Positions 25,241 to 32,709 of a stretch of 64,000 nt of DNA are shown in pieces. The stretch covers positions 513,400-577,399 of the forward strand of contig NZ_JAHTMR010000001.1 of assembly GCF_019200975.1 (NCBI RefSeq), written 5' to 3'. Every line of letters begins with the position of its first letter. The stretch's first letter is position 1. Source of the stretch: Pseudomonas sp. PD9R. GTDB lineage: Bacteria > Pseudomonadota > Gammaproteobacteria > Pseudomonadales > Pseudomonadaceae. The notes below the pieces were generated by a model. The model was not told where the DNA came from. It saw only the letters and a program-made list of their open reading frames with translations, and ran no database searches. A program made the position numbers and the translations under genes.

Positions 25241-25699
25241 TTACAGCCAGATGGCGTCCCATAGCGGGTAATCGCCGATCCGTTGCACCAGCCCCGCACG
25301 CAGTGGATTCATGATGATGTAGCGGGCGGTATTTCTCAGGTTTTCATCGCGGCGCAGGGCACGGTCGTGGTAACCGCGCTGCCATAAACGGCCTTCTTGG
25401 CCACGGTTGAGATTGATTGAACGGCTGCTTCTGGATTTGATGCGACAGGCCAGTTCAGATAAAGAACCCTGGTGCAGTTGGACCAGCCAATGCAGGTGAT
25501 CAGGCATTACCACCCACGCCATCGACGTGACCCTTTCAGTTTCGTCAGCACTGCGCAATTGGTCGACTAACAAGCGCCCCATTCGCCAATCCGCAAACAC
25601 AGGTTGCCGCTCGTGAGTGACGGCAGTCAGAAGATAAATCTGCCCCGATTCAGAATATCGACCTCTACGCAGGCGACAGGCGTTTGCAGCGGCAGGCAT
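25241..25699 (-). CDS. REP-associated tyrosine transposase (RAYT, TnpA_REP)
   Basis: A 152-residue Y1/HUH transposase of the IS200/IS605-related RAYT group. The metal-binding HUH motif is His68-Leu-His70 in VMPDHLHWLV; the RLWQRGYHDRALR block is the RAYT signature; the nucleophile is Tyr127 in ARYIIMNPLRAGLV. Such proteins nick single-stranded DNA at the GTAG beside REP hairpins and are thought to spread REPs; they are usually single-copy and vertically kept. It is flanked on both sides by REP doublets of the same family spread over this window. GGAGGG lies eight bases before the ATG. All catalytic residues are present, so it should be functional. Confidence 0.96.
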   Translation of the reverse strand: MPAAANACRLRRGRYSESGQIYLLTAVTHERQPVFADWRMGRLLVDQLRSADETERVTSMAWVVMPDHLHWLVQLHQGSLSELACRIKSRSSRSINLNRGQEGRLWQRGYHDRALRRDENLRNTARYIIMNPLRAGLVQRIGDYPLWDAIWL

Positions 25700-25794
25700 T
25701 CCGTTGCCCTCCGTTCATAGATTGAAAATGAACGTTAGTCGCTGTTGTTTGCGTCGGAAGGACGAAGCATTTTCCGGATGTGTCGAACGACAAA

Positions 25795-25879
25795 TGTAGG
25801 AGCTGCCGCAGGCTGCGATCTTTTGATCTTGATCTAAACAATCAACGTCAAAAGATCTCAGCCTGCGGCAGTTCCTACA
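25795..25879. repeat. REP doublet upstream of the RAYT gene
   Basis: Forward arm from 25795, inverse arm ending 25879, about 95 bp in front of the RAYT start and just after the alkylsulfatase stop. The inverse arm has drifted (GATCTCAGCC, GTTCCTAC). Confidence 0.95.
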
Positions 25880-25885
25880 GGGTGT

Positions 25886-27880
25886 TTACTGCGCTGCCGG
25901 GTTCGGCAGGATGACTTCGAAGTTCGGCGAGAAGGTGTCCATCAGGCCGAGCAGGCCGCCGAAGGCTTGAGGGTTGCCCTCGATTTTCAGTTGGCCGTTC
26001 TGGATCGCCTGCTGCGGAGTCAGCTGCTGGGTCATGATCGCGTTCAAGGTGTCGCGGTTCAGCGTGAGCGTGGCGTCCGGGTTGGGGGCGCTGCGATCGG
26101 CGGAGTAGGTCAGCGCCGAGTTTTCCAGGTTCAGCAGGTAGTGCTTGCCGCTGTCGCTGAAGTTCCAGTTCATCACGATGTGTTTGCCTTCGGCTTTCGG
26201 CCCGTTCAGGCGTACACCCAGCAGGTCGAAGATGTTTTCGATCGACAACGCGCGGATGGTGTCGGGGCTGGCAGTGCGCAGCGGTGACGGGACTTTCTTG
26301 CCGCCACTGCGCAGCTCCATGGCACCGGTCAGGTAGCTGTTGCGCTCCACCGCTGATTCGGCCTGGTAACCGAGTTGTTCAAGGGCATCGGCGAACAATT
26401 CGAGTGCCGGTTGATTGGTCGGTTCGGCATCGACCAGATGACTCATTGCCTGGGACACCCAGCGATATTCACCCGCCTTGTAGTCCGCCTGTGCGCGAGC
26501 GAGCAGTGCATCGGCTCCGCCAGCGTAAGCAACAAACTTGCGTCCGTAGTCGGCGTTGCTCAAGGCATCCATGTTGGCCGGGTTGGCGTCGTACCAGCCC
26601 ATGTATTGCTGATAAACCGCCTTGGCGTTGCGTTGCACCGAGCCGTAGTAACCCCGGGTAAACCACTCGCTGGCCAGGCTCGATGGCACGTTCTGGCGCA
26701 TGTACTCGGCGATCTCCACCGGTTTGTAGCCCTTGTTGACCAGGCGCAACGACTGGTCGTGAATCCACTTGTACAGATCGCGCTGTTTGCTCAGGTAGTT
26801 GTTGACCTGCTGTTTACCGAACACCGGCCAGGTGTGCTGGCCGACGAGAATGTCGGTGTCCGCGCCAAAGCGCTGCAAGGCTTCGTTGAGGTATTTGGCC
26901 CAGGACTGGCTGTCGCGGATTTCCGCGCCGCGCAGGGTCAGCAACTGGTGTTGGGTCTGCAGGGCCAGTTCGCCGGTGTCGAGCACTTTGTGCTGCGGGA
27001 AGTAGTGAACCATCTCTGCCGGCGCCTCGGTGCCCGGTGTCAGCATGTTGATGATCTCGACGCCGTCGATTTCAATCTTCTCGATGGGCTGGCTGATCTC
27101 GCGGGTCGGCGGGATCAAGGTGATGGTGCCGTTGGGCAACGCCTTGGCGCCACCGAGGTCCAGTTGACCGCGATCACCACGGGGCAGGGTGGTGCCGAAC
27201 TGGTATTCGCTGCGACGGCTCATGGCGTTGCCGGCCATGACGTTCTCGGCGATCGCATGGTCCATGAAGCCTACCGGCGCGATGATCTGCACCTTGCCAG
27301 CCTTTACGTCGGCTTCGTCGACGATGCCTTTGACGCCGCCGTAATGGTCGACGTGACTGTGGTTGTAGATCACCGCCAGCACCGGTTTTTTCGGGCGATG
27401 CGCGTAGTAGAGATTCAGCGCCGTGCGTGCAGTTTCGGCAGTCATCAACGGGTCGATGATGATCAACCCGGTCTTGCCTTCGATGATGGTCATGTTGGTC
27501 AGGTCCATGCCGCGCACCTGATAGAAACCGTCGGTGACCTTGTACAAACCGTTGGCCATGGATTTGCGCGCTTGCAGCCACAGGCTTGGATTGACAGTGT
27601 CCGGGCCGGTGACAGGCTTGAGGAATTCATAGCCCTTGAGGCTGTAGATCACCTTGCCGTCGGCCGTCAGCGTTTCGGCGTCCGGGATGCTGGCGATGAA
27701 GCCGCGATTGATGTCGGCATCGCTCTGGCCGTTCATGCCTTGCAGCATCTGGCTGACCGCCGTGTTGGCCGCCACGGTGGCCGGCTCGGCTGATTTCGGC
27801 TCGACATGGGCCAGGGCGCACTGGCTGATCAGGCTGGCCAGCAAGGTCGGTAACAGCAGTACAGGAAGGGTCTTTTTCAT
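25886..27880 (-). CDS. sdsA: Alkylsulfatase, SdsA/YjcS type (metallo-beta-lactamase fold)
   Basis: A 664-residue secreted enzyme that hydrolyses primary or secondary alkyl sulfates such as SDS to alcohol and sulfate. The zinc-binding motif N-His174-x-His176-x-Asp178-His179 in IYNHSHVDHYGG is intact. The SdsA layout is visible: signal peptide (about 1-24, ending ALA-H), metallo-beta-lactamase domain (about 115-370), helical dimerisation domain (about 380-530) and a C-terminal SCP2-like domain (about 540-660) that offers a hydrophobic pocket. Length matches P. aeruginosa SdsA1 closely. It is divergent from the DUF1302/DUF1329/MMPL module. Together with two formylglycine sulfatases it makes three sulfate-ester hydrolases within 22 kb. 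Confidence 0.94.
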   Translation of the reverse strand: MKKTLPVLLLPTLLASLISQCALAHVEPKSAEPATVAANTAVSQMLQGMNGQSDADINRGFIASIPDAETLTADGKVIYSLKGYEFLKPVTGPDTVNPSLWLQARKSMANGLYKVTDGFYQVRGMDLTNMTIIEGKTGLIIIDPLMTAETARTALNLYYAHRPKKPVLAVIYNHSHVDHYGGVKGIVDEADVKAGKVQIIAPVGFMDHAIAENVMAGNAMSRRSEYQFGTTLPRGDRGQLDLGGAKALPNGTITLIPPTREISQPIEKIEIDGVEIINMLTPGTEAPAEMVHYFPQHKVLDTGELALQTQHQLLTLRGAEIRDSQSWAKYLNEALQRFGADTDILVGQHTWPVFGKQQVNNYLSKQRDLYKWIHDQSLRLVNKGYKPVEIAEYMRQNVPSSLASEWFTRGYYGSVQRNAKAVYQQYMGWYDANPANMDALSNADYGRKFVAYAGGADALLARAQADYKAGEYRWVSQAMSHLVDAEPTNQPALELFADALEQLGYQAESAVERNSYLTGAMELRSGGKKVPSPLRTASPDTIRALSIENIFDLLGVRLNGPKAEGKHIVMNWNFSDSGKHYLLNLENSALTYSADRSAPNPDATLTLNRDTLNAIMTQQLTPQQAIQNGQLKIEGNPQAFGGLLGLMDTFSPNFEVILPNPAAQ

Positions 27881-28193
27881 GGGCTCTGTTTTCAGGTCAG
27901 GGGTTCTGGTCGGCGCAGGCCGGACCGCTCGACTGCTGTTCTACGCCCCATGCCTGTTCCAGACCGGTCAATAGCGCCCGTTCACCAGTCCACGCGGAAT
28001 AACGCCGGCGCTTTGTCGCGCCCACGTTGTGCTGACCGGTGATTTGGCCCAATTGACCGGCGACCCACCCACCCCCCGCGATACAACAGCCTCGACCGAT
28101 TCGGCCTGCACTCCTTAGAGCAGGGTGTTGCGTCAAATCCGTCATTTTCTTGAATGACTTTTCGTGAAACCACAGAGAAGGCGAGCACGCTAG
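27881..28193. promoter_or_regulatory. Divergent promoter region between alkylsulfatase and DUF1302 gene
   Basis: The 313 bp hold no convincing gene. A perfect inverted repeat GTCATT-6-AATGAC lies at 28141-28158, 35 bp before the DUF1302 start, and is a candidate operator. A C-rich tract (ACCCACCCACCCCCCG) lies around 28062-28078. Confidence 0.5.
28141..28158. promoter_or_regulatory. Candidate operator: 6-6-6 inverted repeat
   Basis: GTCATT (28141-28146) and AATGAC (28153-28158) are perfect inverse complements around TTTCTTG-like spacer bases. The place, just upstream of the transport module, suits a dimeric regulator; which one is unknown. Confidence 0.45.
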
Positions 28194-30023
28194 ATGAATA
28201 ACAACAATAAGATCTGCCATCCAAATCTGCGGCGCGGGCTGCTGGCATCGGCGGTTTTCGCCGGGCTGGGAATGACGCCGGTGCAGGCATTTGAGTTCGA
28301 TACGGGGAATGAAGACCTGTCGGTTCGTTTCGACAACACCTTGAAATTCAACTACGCCCAACGGGTCGAAGCGCCGAACAGCAAACTGGCCAACGCGTGG
28401 AACAACAACGACGGCGATCGCAATTTTTCTTCTGGCAGCCCGGTGGCCCAGCGCCTCGACGTGCTCTCGGAGCTGGACGTGGTGTACAAGAAGCAGATGG
28501 GCTTTCGGGTCAGTGCCAACAGTTGGTACGACCATGCCTATGACGATGTCGGCAGCTTCAATCCTTCGACCAATCAGTTGAACAACGGCAAGCCCGATTC
28601 GAATCATCAGAGCGGCTACGCCGACCGTTATTACAACGGCCCGTCCTCGGAAATTCTCGACGCCTTTGTGTTCGGCAGCACCGAGATCGGCGACGAATCG
28701 CTGCTCAGCGGGAAGGCAGGCAAGCACACCCTGTATTGGGGCGAAAGCGTGCTGGCGTTCGCGCACGGCAACAGCTATGGCCAGTCGGGCCTGGATTTGT
28801 CCAAGGCGCTCGCCGTGCCGGGCACCGAAGCCAAAGAGCTGTTCATTCCGCGCAACCAGTTGTCCACCAGCTTCACCGTCAATCAGGAGTTGACCCTGGC
28901 GGCGCAGTACTTCCTCGACTGGGACGCAGCACGCCTGCCGGAATCCGGCACGTACCTGGGGTTCAACGACGGGCTTCAAAGTGGCGGCCACAACCTGTCG
29001 CTGATCGCTGCACAGAATCCTCGCTTCGGCACGCCGGGGCCGTTGGGTGCCAACCAGTTCCTGCGCTTGACTAACGGTCACACCTACACCCCGAGCAACA
29101 GCGGCGACTTTGGCTTGATGGCCAAGTGGAGCCCGGCGTGGCTCGACGGCACGATGGGCCTCTACTACCGCAAAACCTCGGACATCCTGCCTAACCTGGT
29201 GCTGCAACCAACCGCCGTTGGTCCGGCCCAGCTGATTTCCGGTAATGCCGGCAGCTACAACCAGTTCTATGTCGATGACATCGACGTCTATGGCTTCAGC
29301 CTGGCCAAAAGCATCGCGGGCGTGAGCGTCGGTTTCGACCTCAACTATCGCCACAACATGCCACTGGCCAGCGTCCCGGCTACCGTCAACCCAACGCTGG
29401 GTGCGGCGAATGCCCCCGGGTTTATCAGCAGCTTCGACGGCGACAACGGCGTGGCACGCGGCAACACCGTGCACGCGGTGCTCAACGGCCTGACCACATT
29501 CGGCGAAACGCCGCTGTGGGATACCTCGTCGTTGCTGGTCGAACTCGGCTATAGCCGCTGGCTGGACGTGACCGAGAACAAGCAACTGTTCAAGGGCGAA
29601 GACTGGTATCACGGCGTCGACAAGGTTTCCAAGGACAACTACATCCTGGGCATGAACTTCAACCCGACCTGGTACCAGGTGTTCCCTGGTGTCGATATGT
29701 TCCTGCCGGTCAGCTACAACGTCGGCCTCGCGGGGCAGTCCTCGGTGCAACTGGGCGGCAATAAAGGCACTGGCAGTTACTCGGTCGGCGTTGGCATGGA
29801 CGTGCGCAGCCAATACCGCTTCGACCTCAAATACGTCGACAACTTCGGCGACTTCGATACCTGCGGCTCTGCTGGCAGTGCCGCTGTACATGGTGACGGT
29901 GCCGCTCCCGGCGCCAATGGCCAGTACAACTGCGTTCCTGGCCAGACCACCGCATTCGCGGGTACACCGGCCCAGCTCAAGGATCGCGGCATGGTCACTT
30001 TCACTTTCAAAACCACCCTCTGA
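28194..30023 (+). CDS. DUF1302 outer-membrane-type protein
   Basis: A 609-residue exported protein. A signal peptide ends near VQA-FEFDTGNEDLSVRFDNTLKFNYAQRV, which is the standard opening of DUF1302 proteins. The rest is rich in alternating beta-strand patterns with aromatic residues and ends in FTFKTTL, as expected for a large outer-membrane barrel. DUF1302 and DUF1329 genes nearly always occur as a pair, as here (33 bp gap), and are linked to growth on lipid-like compounds in pseudomonads. The exact function is not known. ATG at 28194 has a GAAGG-like site upstream. Confidence 0.92.
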   Translation: MNNNNKICHPNLRRGLLASAVFAGLGMTPVQAFEFDTGNEDLSVRFDNTLKFNYAQRVEAPNSKLANAWNNNDGDRNFSSGSPVAQRLDVLSELDVVYKKQMGFRVSANSWYDHAYDDVGSFNPSTNQLNNGKPDSNHQSGYADRYYNGPSSEILDAFVFGSTEIGDESLLSGKAGKHTLYWGESVLAFAHGNSYGQSGLDLSKALAVPGTEAKELFIPRNQLSTSFTVNQELTLAAQYFLDWDAARLPESGTYLGFNDGLQSGGHNLSLIAAQNPRFGTPGPLGANQFLRLTNGHTYTPSNSGDFGLMAKWSPAWLDGTMGLYYRKTSDILPNLVLQPTAVGPAQLISGNAGSYNQFYVDDIDVYGFSLAKSIAGVSVGFDLNYRHNMPLASVPATVNPTLGAANAPGFISSFDGDNGVARGNTVHAVLNGLTTFGETPLWDTSSLLVELGYSRWLDVTENKQLFKGEDWYHGVDKVSKDNYILGMNFNPTWYQVFPGVDMFLPVSYNVGLAGQSSVQLGGNKGTGSYSVGVGMDVRSQYRFDLKYVDNFGDFDTCGSAGSAAVHGDGAAPGANGQYNCVPGQTTAFAGTPAQLKDRGMVTFTFKTTL

Positions 30024-30056
30024 TCTTCGAGCTGTGTGTTAACAGGAGACACCCCC

Positions 30057-31421
30057 ATGAACTTCCTAAAATCAGTATTGGCCAGCGCGTTGGCGCTGGC
30101 CGTTGCAGGCTCCGCACACGCGGCAGTCAGCGCCGACCAGGCCGCCAAACTCGGCACCAGCCTGACCTCGGTTGGCGCTGACAAAGCCGCCAACGCCGAT
30201 GGCAGCATTCCGGCCTACACCGGCGGCCTGACCACGGCGCCGGCCGATTTCAAAAGCGGCGACGCGTTCCGCCCGGACCCGTTTGGCAATGAAAAACCGC
30301 GCCTGGTGATCACCGGCAAGGACGTCGCCGAGCAGAAAGACAAACTCACGGCGACGGCCCAAGCGTTGCTCACGCGCTACCCGACCTATCGCCTCGACGT
30401 ATACCCGACGCACCGCAGCGTTGCGCTGCCCAAAGGCGTGTTGGAAAACACCGCAAAAAATGCGGTGACTGCCAAGACCACTGACGGCGGGTTGTCGCTG
30501 GAAAACGTCCTGCCGGGCGTGCCGTTCCCGATCCCCGCTGATGGCAACGAAGCAATGTGGAACCACTTGCTGCGTTATCAAGGCGTGGGCATGACCAACA
30601 AGTACGACTCCTGGAACGTCGACTCGTCCGGTGCCGCATCGTTGAGCTCCACGGGCGTCTTCAACATCGAATACCCGCTCTATGCCCCGACGCGCGCTGC
30701 GGGGCCTGTCAGTCCCGATGAAACCTTCTACAAGATCAAGCTGACCTACACCGGTCCGGCCCGTCGCGCCGGTGAAGCACTGTTGCTGATGGACTCGGTC
30801 AACCCGCTGAAACAACCTCGACGCGCCTGGCAATACCTGCCGGGGCAACGTCGGGTAAAGCTGGCGCCGGACCTGGCCTACGACACGCCAAACCCTGGCA
30901 CTGTCGGCGCCGCCACCTACGACGACGCGTTCCTGTTCAACGGTGCGATGGACCGTTACGACTTCAAGCTTGTCGGCAAGAAAGAACTCTACGTGCCGTA
31001 CAACACCTACAAGCTGAGCTACCACAAGGACGCGGCCGATGTGATGAAGGCCAACCACGTCAACCCTGACCTGCTGCGCTGGGAGCTGCACCGGGTGTGG
31101 GTGGTCGAGGCGACGCTCAAGCCGGGCAAACGTCATATCTACAGCAAACGCACTTTCTATCTCGACGAGGACAGCTGGATTGCTTTGGCGTCCGACGAGT
31201 ATGACGCGCGTGGCCAGCTCTATCGCGGTGGCTTCTCGCACCTGACCTACAGCTACGACGTGCAGGCCCCGGACACCATCAACCACATGCTCTACGACCT
31301 GGTTTCCGGTGCCTACAACATGAACGGTTTCTACGGGCCTTACGGTGGCCTGAAGTACATCGACCCGCTGTCCAAGGCCCAGTGGTCTGCCGAGTCGCTG
31401 GCGGGAACCGGTATCCGTTAA
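30057..31421 (+). CDS. DUF1329 periplasmic lipoprotein-sorting-like protein
   Basis: A 454-residue exported protein with signal peptide ending AHA-AVSADQAAKL. The block GTSLTSVGADKAANADGSIPAYTGGL at the N-terminus, and RRAWQYLPGQRRVKLAPDLAYDTPNPGT in the middle, are diagnostic for DUF1329, a family with a LolB-like fold. It probably shuttles a hydrophobic compound across the periplasm to or from the DUF1302 barrel. ATG at 30057 has AGGAG eight bases upstream; a seven-codon longer version lacks a site. Followed by a REP hairpin and then the YCF48 gene. Confidence 0.92.
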   Translation: MNFLKSVLASALALAVAGSAHAAVSADQAAKLGTSLTSVGADKAANADGSIPAYTGGLTTAPADFKSGDAFRPDPFGNEKPRLVITGKDVAEQKDKLTATAQALLTRYPTYRLDVYPTHRSVALPKGVLENTAKNAVTAKTTDGGLSLENVLPGVPFPIPADGNEAMWNHLLRYQGVGMTNKYDSWNVDSSGAASLSSTGVFNIEYPLYAPTRAAGPVSPDETFYKIKLTYTGPARRAGEALLLMDSVNPLKQPRRAWQYLPGQRRVKLAPDLAYDTPNPGTVGAATYDDAFLFNGAMDRYDFKLVGKKELYVPYNTYKLSYHKDAADVMKANHVNPDLLRWELHRVWVVEATLKPGKRHIYSKRTFYLDEDSWIALASDEYDARGQLYRGGFSHLTYSYDVQAPDTINHMLYDLVSGAYNMNGFYGPYGGLKYIDPLSKAQWSAESLAGTGIR

Positions 31422-31456
31422 ACCCCGCGATCCACGGCGACCCCCGTGAAACCTCA

Positions 31457-31563
31457 TGTAGGAGCTGTCGAGTGCAACGAGGCTGCGATCTCTTGATTTT
31501 GATCTTGATCTTGAAAAAAAAGATCAAGAGATCGCAGCCTCGTTGCACTCGGCAGCTCCTACA
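31457..31563. repeat. Long-arm REP doublet (symmetric variant)
   Basis: Forward arm reads GGAGCTGTCGAGTGCAACG and so on; the inverse arm carries the matching CGTTGCACTCGGCAGCTCC and ends at 31563. Both arms have the longer insert in the middle, making a nearly perfect 107-bp inverted repeat between the DUF1329 and YCF48 genes. Confidence 0.95.
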
Positions 31564-31608
31564 TGGGAGGTCACAGAGATTCTGTGGTGTGCACCCGAGA
31601 TAACAATA

Positions 31609-32685
31609 ATGACAATGATCAAATGGGCTCTGCTCGCCGCCCTCGCGGCCGCAATGGCCGTGCCGTTTACCCGTCCGGTGATTGCCGGCGAATTTGCCGA
31701 TGTACTCGACACGCCGGCGCTGCAAAGCGCGTTGGCCGCACATTCCATGGTGACCGGGCTTGCGCATGCCGGTGATCGACTGGTCGCCGTCGGCCAGCGC
31801 GGGCACATCCTCTATTCCGACGACGCCGGCCAGCACTGGCAGCAGGCGCAGGTGCCGGTCAGTTCGGACCTGGTGTCGGTGCATTTTCCGACGCCGGAAC
31901 TTGGTTGGGCAGTGGGTCACGATGGCGTGGTTCTGCACAGCAGCGATGGCGGGCAGACCTGGCGTCGGCAACTGGACGGGCGTCAGGTCGGTCCGATCAT
32001 GCTCGCTTACTACCAGCATCAACTCGATAAACAACCGGATGACGCGGACCTGCAAGCGCGGGTCGGCGAAGCGCAACGCATGGTCGAGGAGGGTGCCGAC
32101 AAACCCTTTCTCGATGTCTGGTTCGAAAACGAGCGAGTCGGCTACATCGTCGGCGCGTTCAATCTGATTTTCCGTACCGACGATGGCGGCCAGCGCTGGA
32201 CGCCATTGCTGGATCGCACCGAAAACCCCGGCGCGCTGAACCTCTACGCGTTGCGCCCGGTCGGTGACGAGTTGTTCATCGTCGGCGAACAAGGGTTGGT
32301 GATGAAGCTGGATCGCGCGAGCGGTCGTTTCAACGCGATGCCCACCCCGTACAACGGCAGCTTTTTCGGCGTTACTGGCAAGCCCGGCGTCGTGCTGGTG
32401 TTTGGCCTGCGCGGCAACGTCTTCCGCAGCACCGATGGTGGGGCGACCTGGAACAAGATCGACCTTGGCCTGCCCCTGAGCATTACCGCCAGCAGCATCA
32501 CCGCCGATGGCCGGATTGTTTTGGTCAGCCAGGCCGGTCATGTGTTGGTCAGCGCCGATGACGGTGCGAGTTTTCAACTCCAGCCAAACACGACACTGGC
32601 GCCGGTCGCCGCCGCGCAAGTGGTCAGTGGCGGTTCACTGGTGCTCGCAGGCACGCGCGGCCTGCGCCAACTGCCCCTCGAATAA
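31609..32685 (+). CDS. YCF48/BNR-repeat beta-propeller protein
   Basis: A 358-residue exported protein. The signal peptide is MTMIKWALLAALAAAMAVPF and following residues. The body repeats the propeller pattern ILYSDDAGQHWQQA, VLHSSDGGQTWRRQ, IFRTDDGGQRWTPL, VFRSTDGGATWNKI, VLVSADDGASFQL, which is the S-x-D-x-G-x-x-W motif of YCF48/sialidase-like propellers. ATG at 31609 follows GAGA; the longer open frame begins inside the REP hairpin. It lies 24 bp before the MMPL transporter and is probably its periplasmic partner, as in other DUF1302-DUF1329-YCF48-MMPL sets. Confidence 0.9.
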   Translation: MTMIKWALLAALAAAMAVPFTRPVIAGEFADVLDTPALQSALAAHSMVTGLAHAGDRLVAVGQRGHILYSDDAGQHWQQAQVPVSSDLVSVHFPTPELGWAVGHDGVVLHSSDGGQTWRRQLDGRQVGPIMLAYYQHQLDKQPDDADLQARVGEAQRMVEEGADKPFLDVWFENERVGYIVGAFNLIFRTDDGGQRWTPLLDRTENPGALNLYALRPVGDELFIVGEQGLVMKLDRASGRFNAMPTPYNGSFFGVTGKPGVVLVFGLRGNVFRSTDGGATWNKIDLGLPLSITASSITADGRIVLVSQAGHVLVSADDGASFQLQPNTTLAPVAAAQVVSGGSLVLAGTRGLRQLPLE

Positions 32686-32709
32686 GCCCGGCATTACAAA
32701 GAGAACAGC

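Noticed and set aside
27897..29891. 664-codon minus-strand open frame
   Set aside because: Antisense to the DUF1302 gene, which has a signal peptide and family motifs; no ribosome site or domain in the shadow frame.
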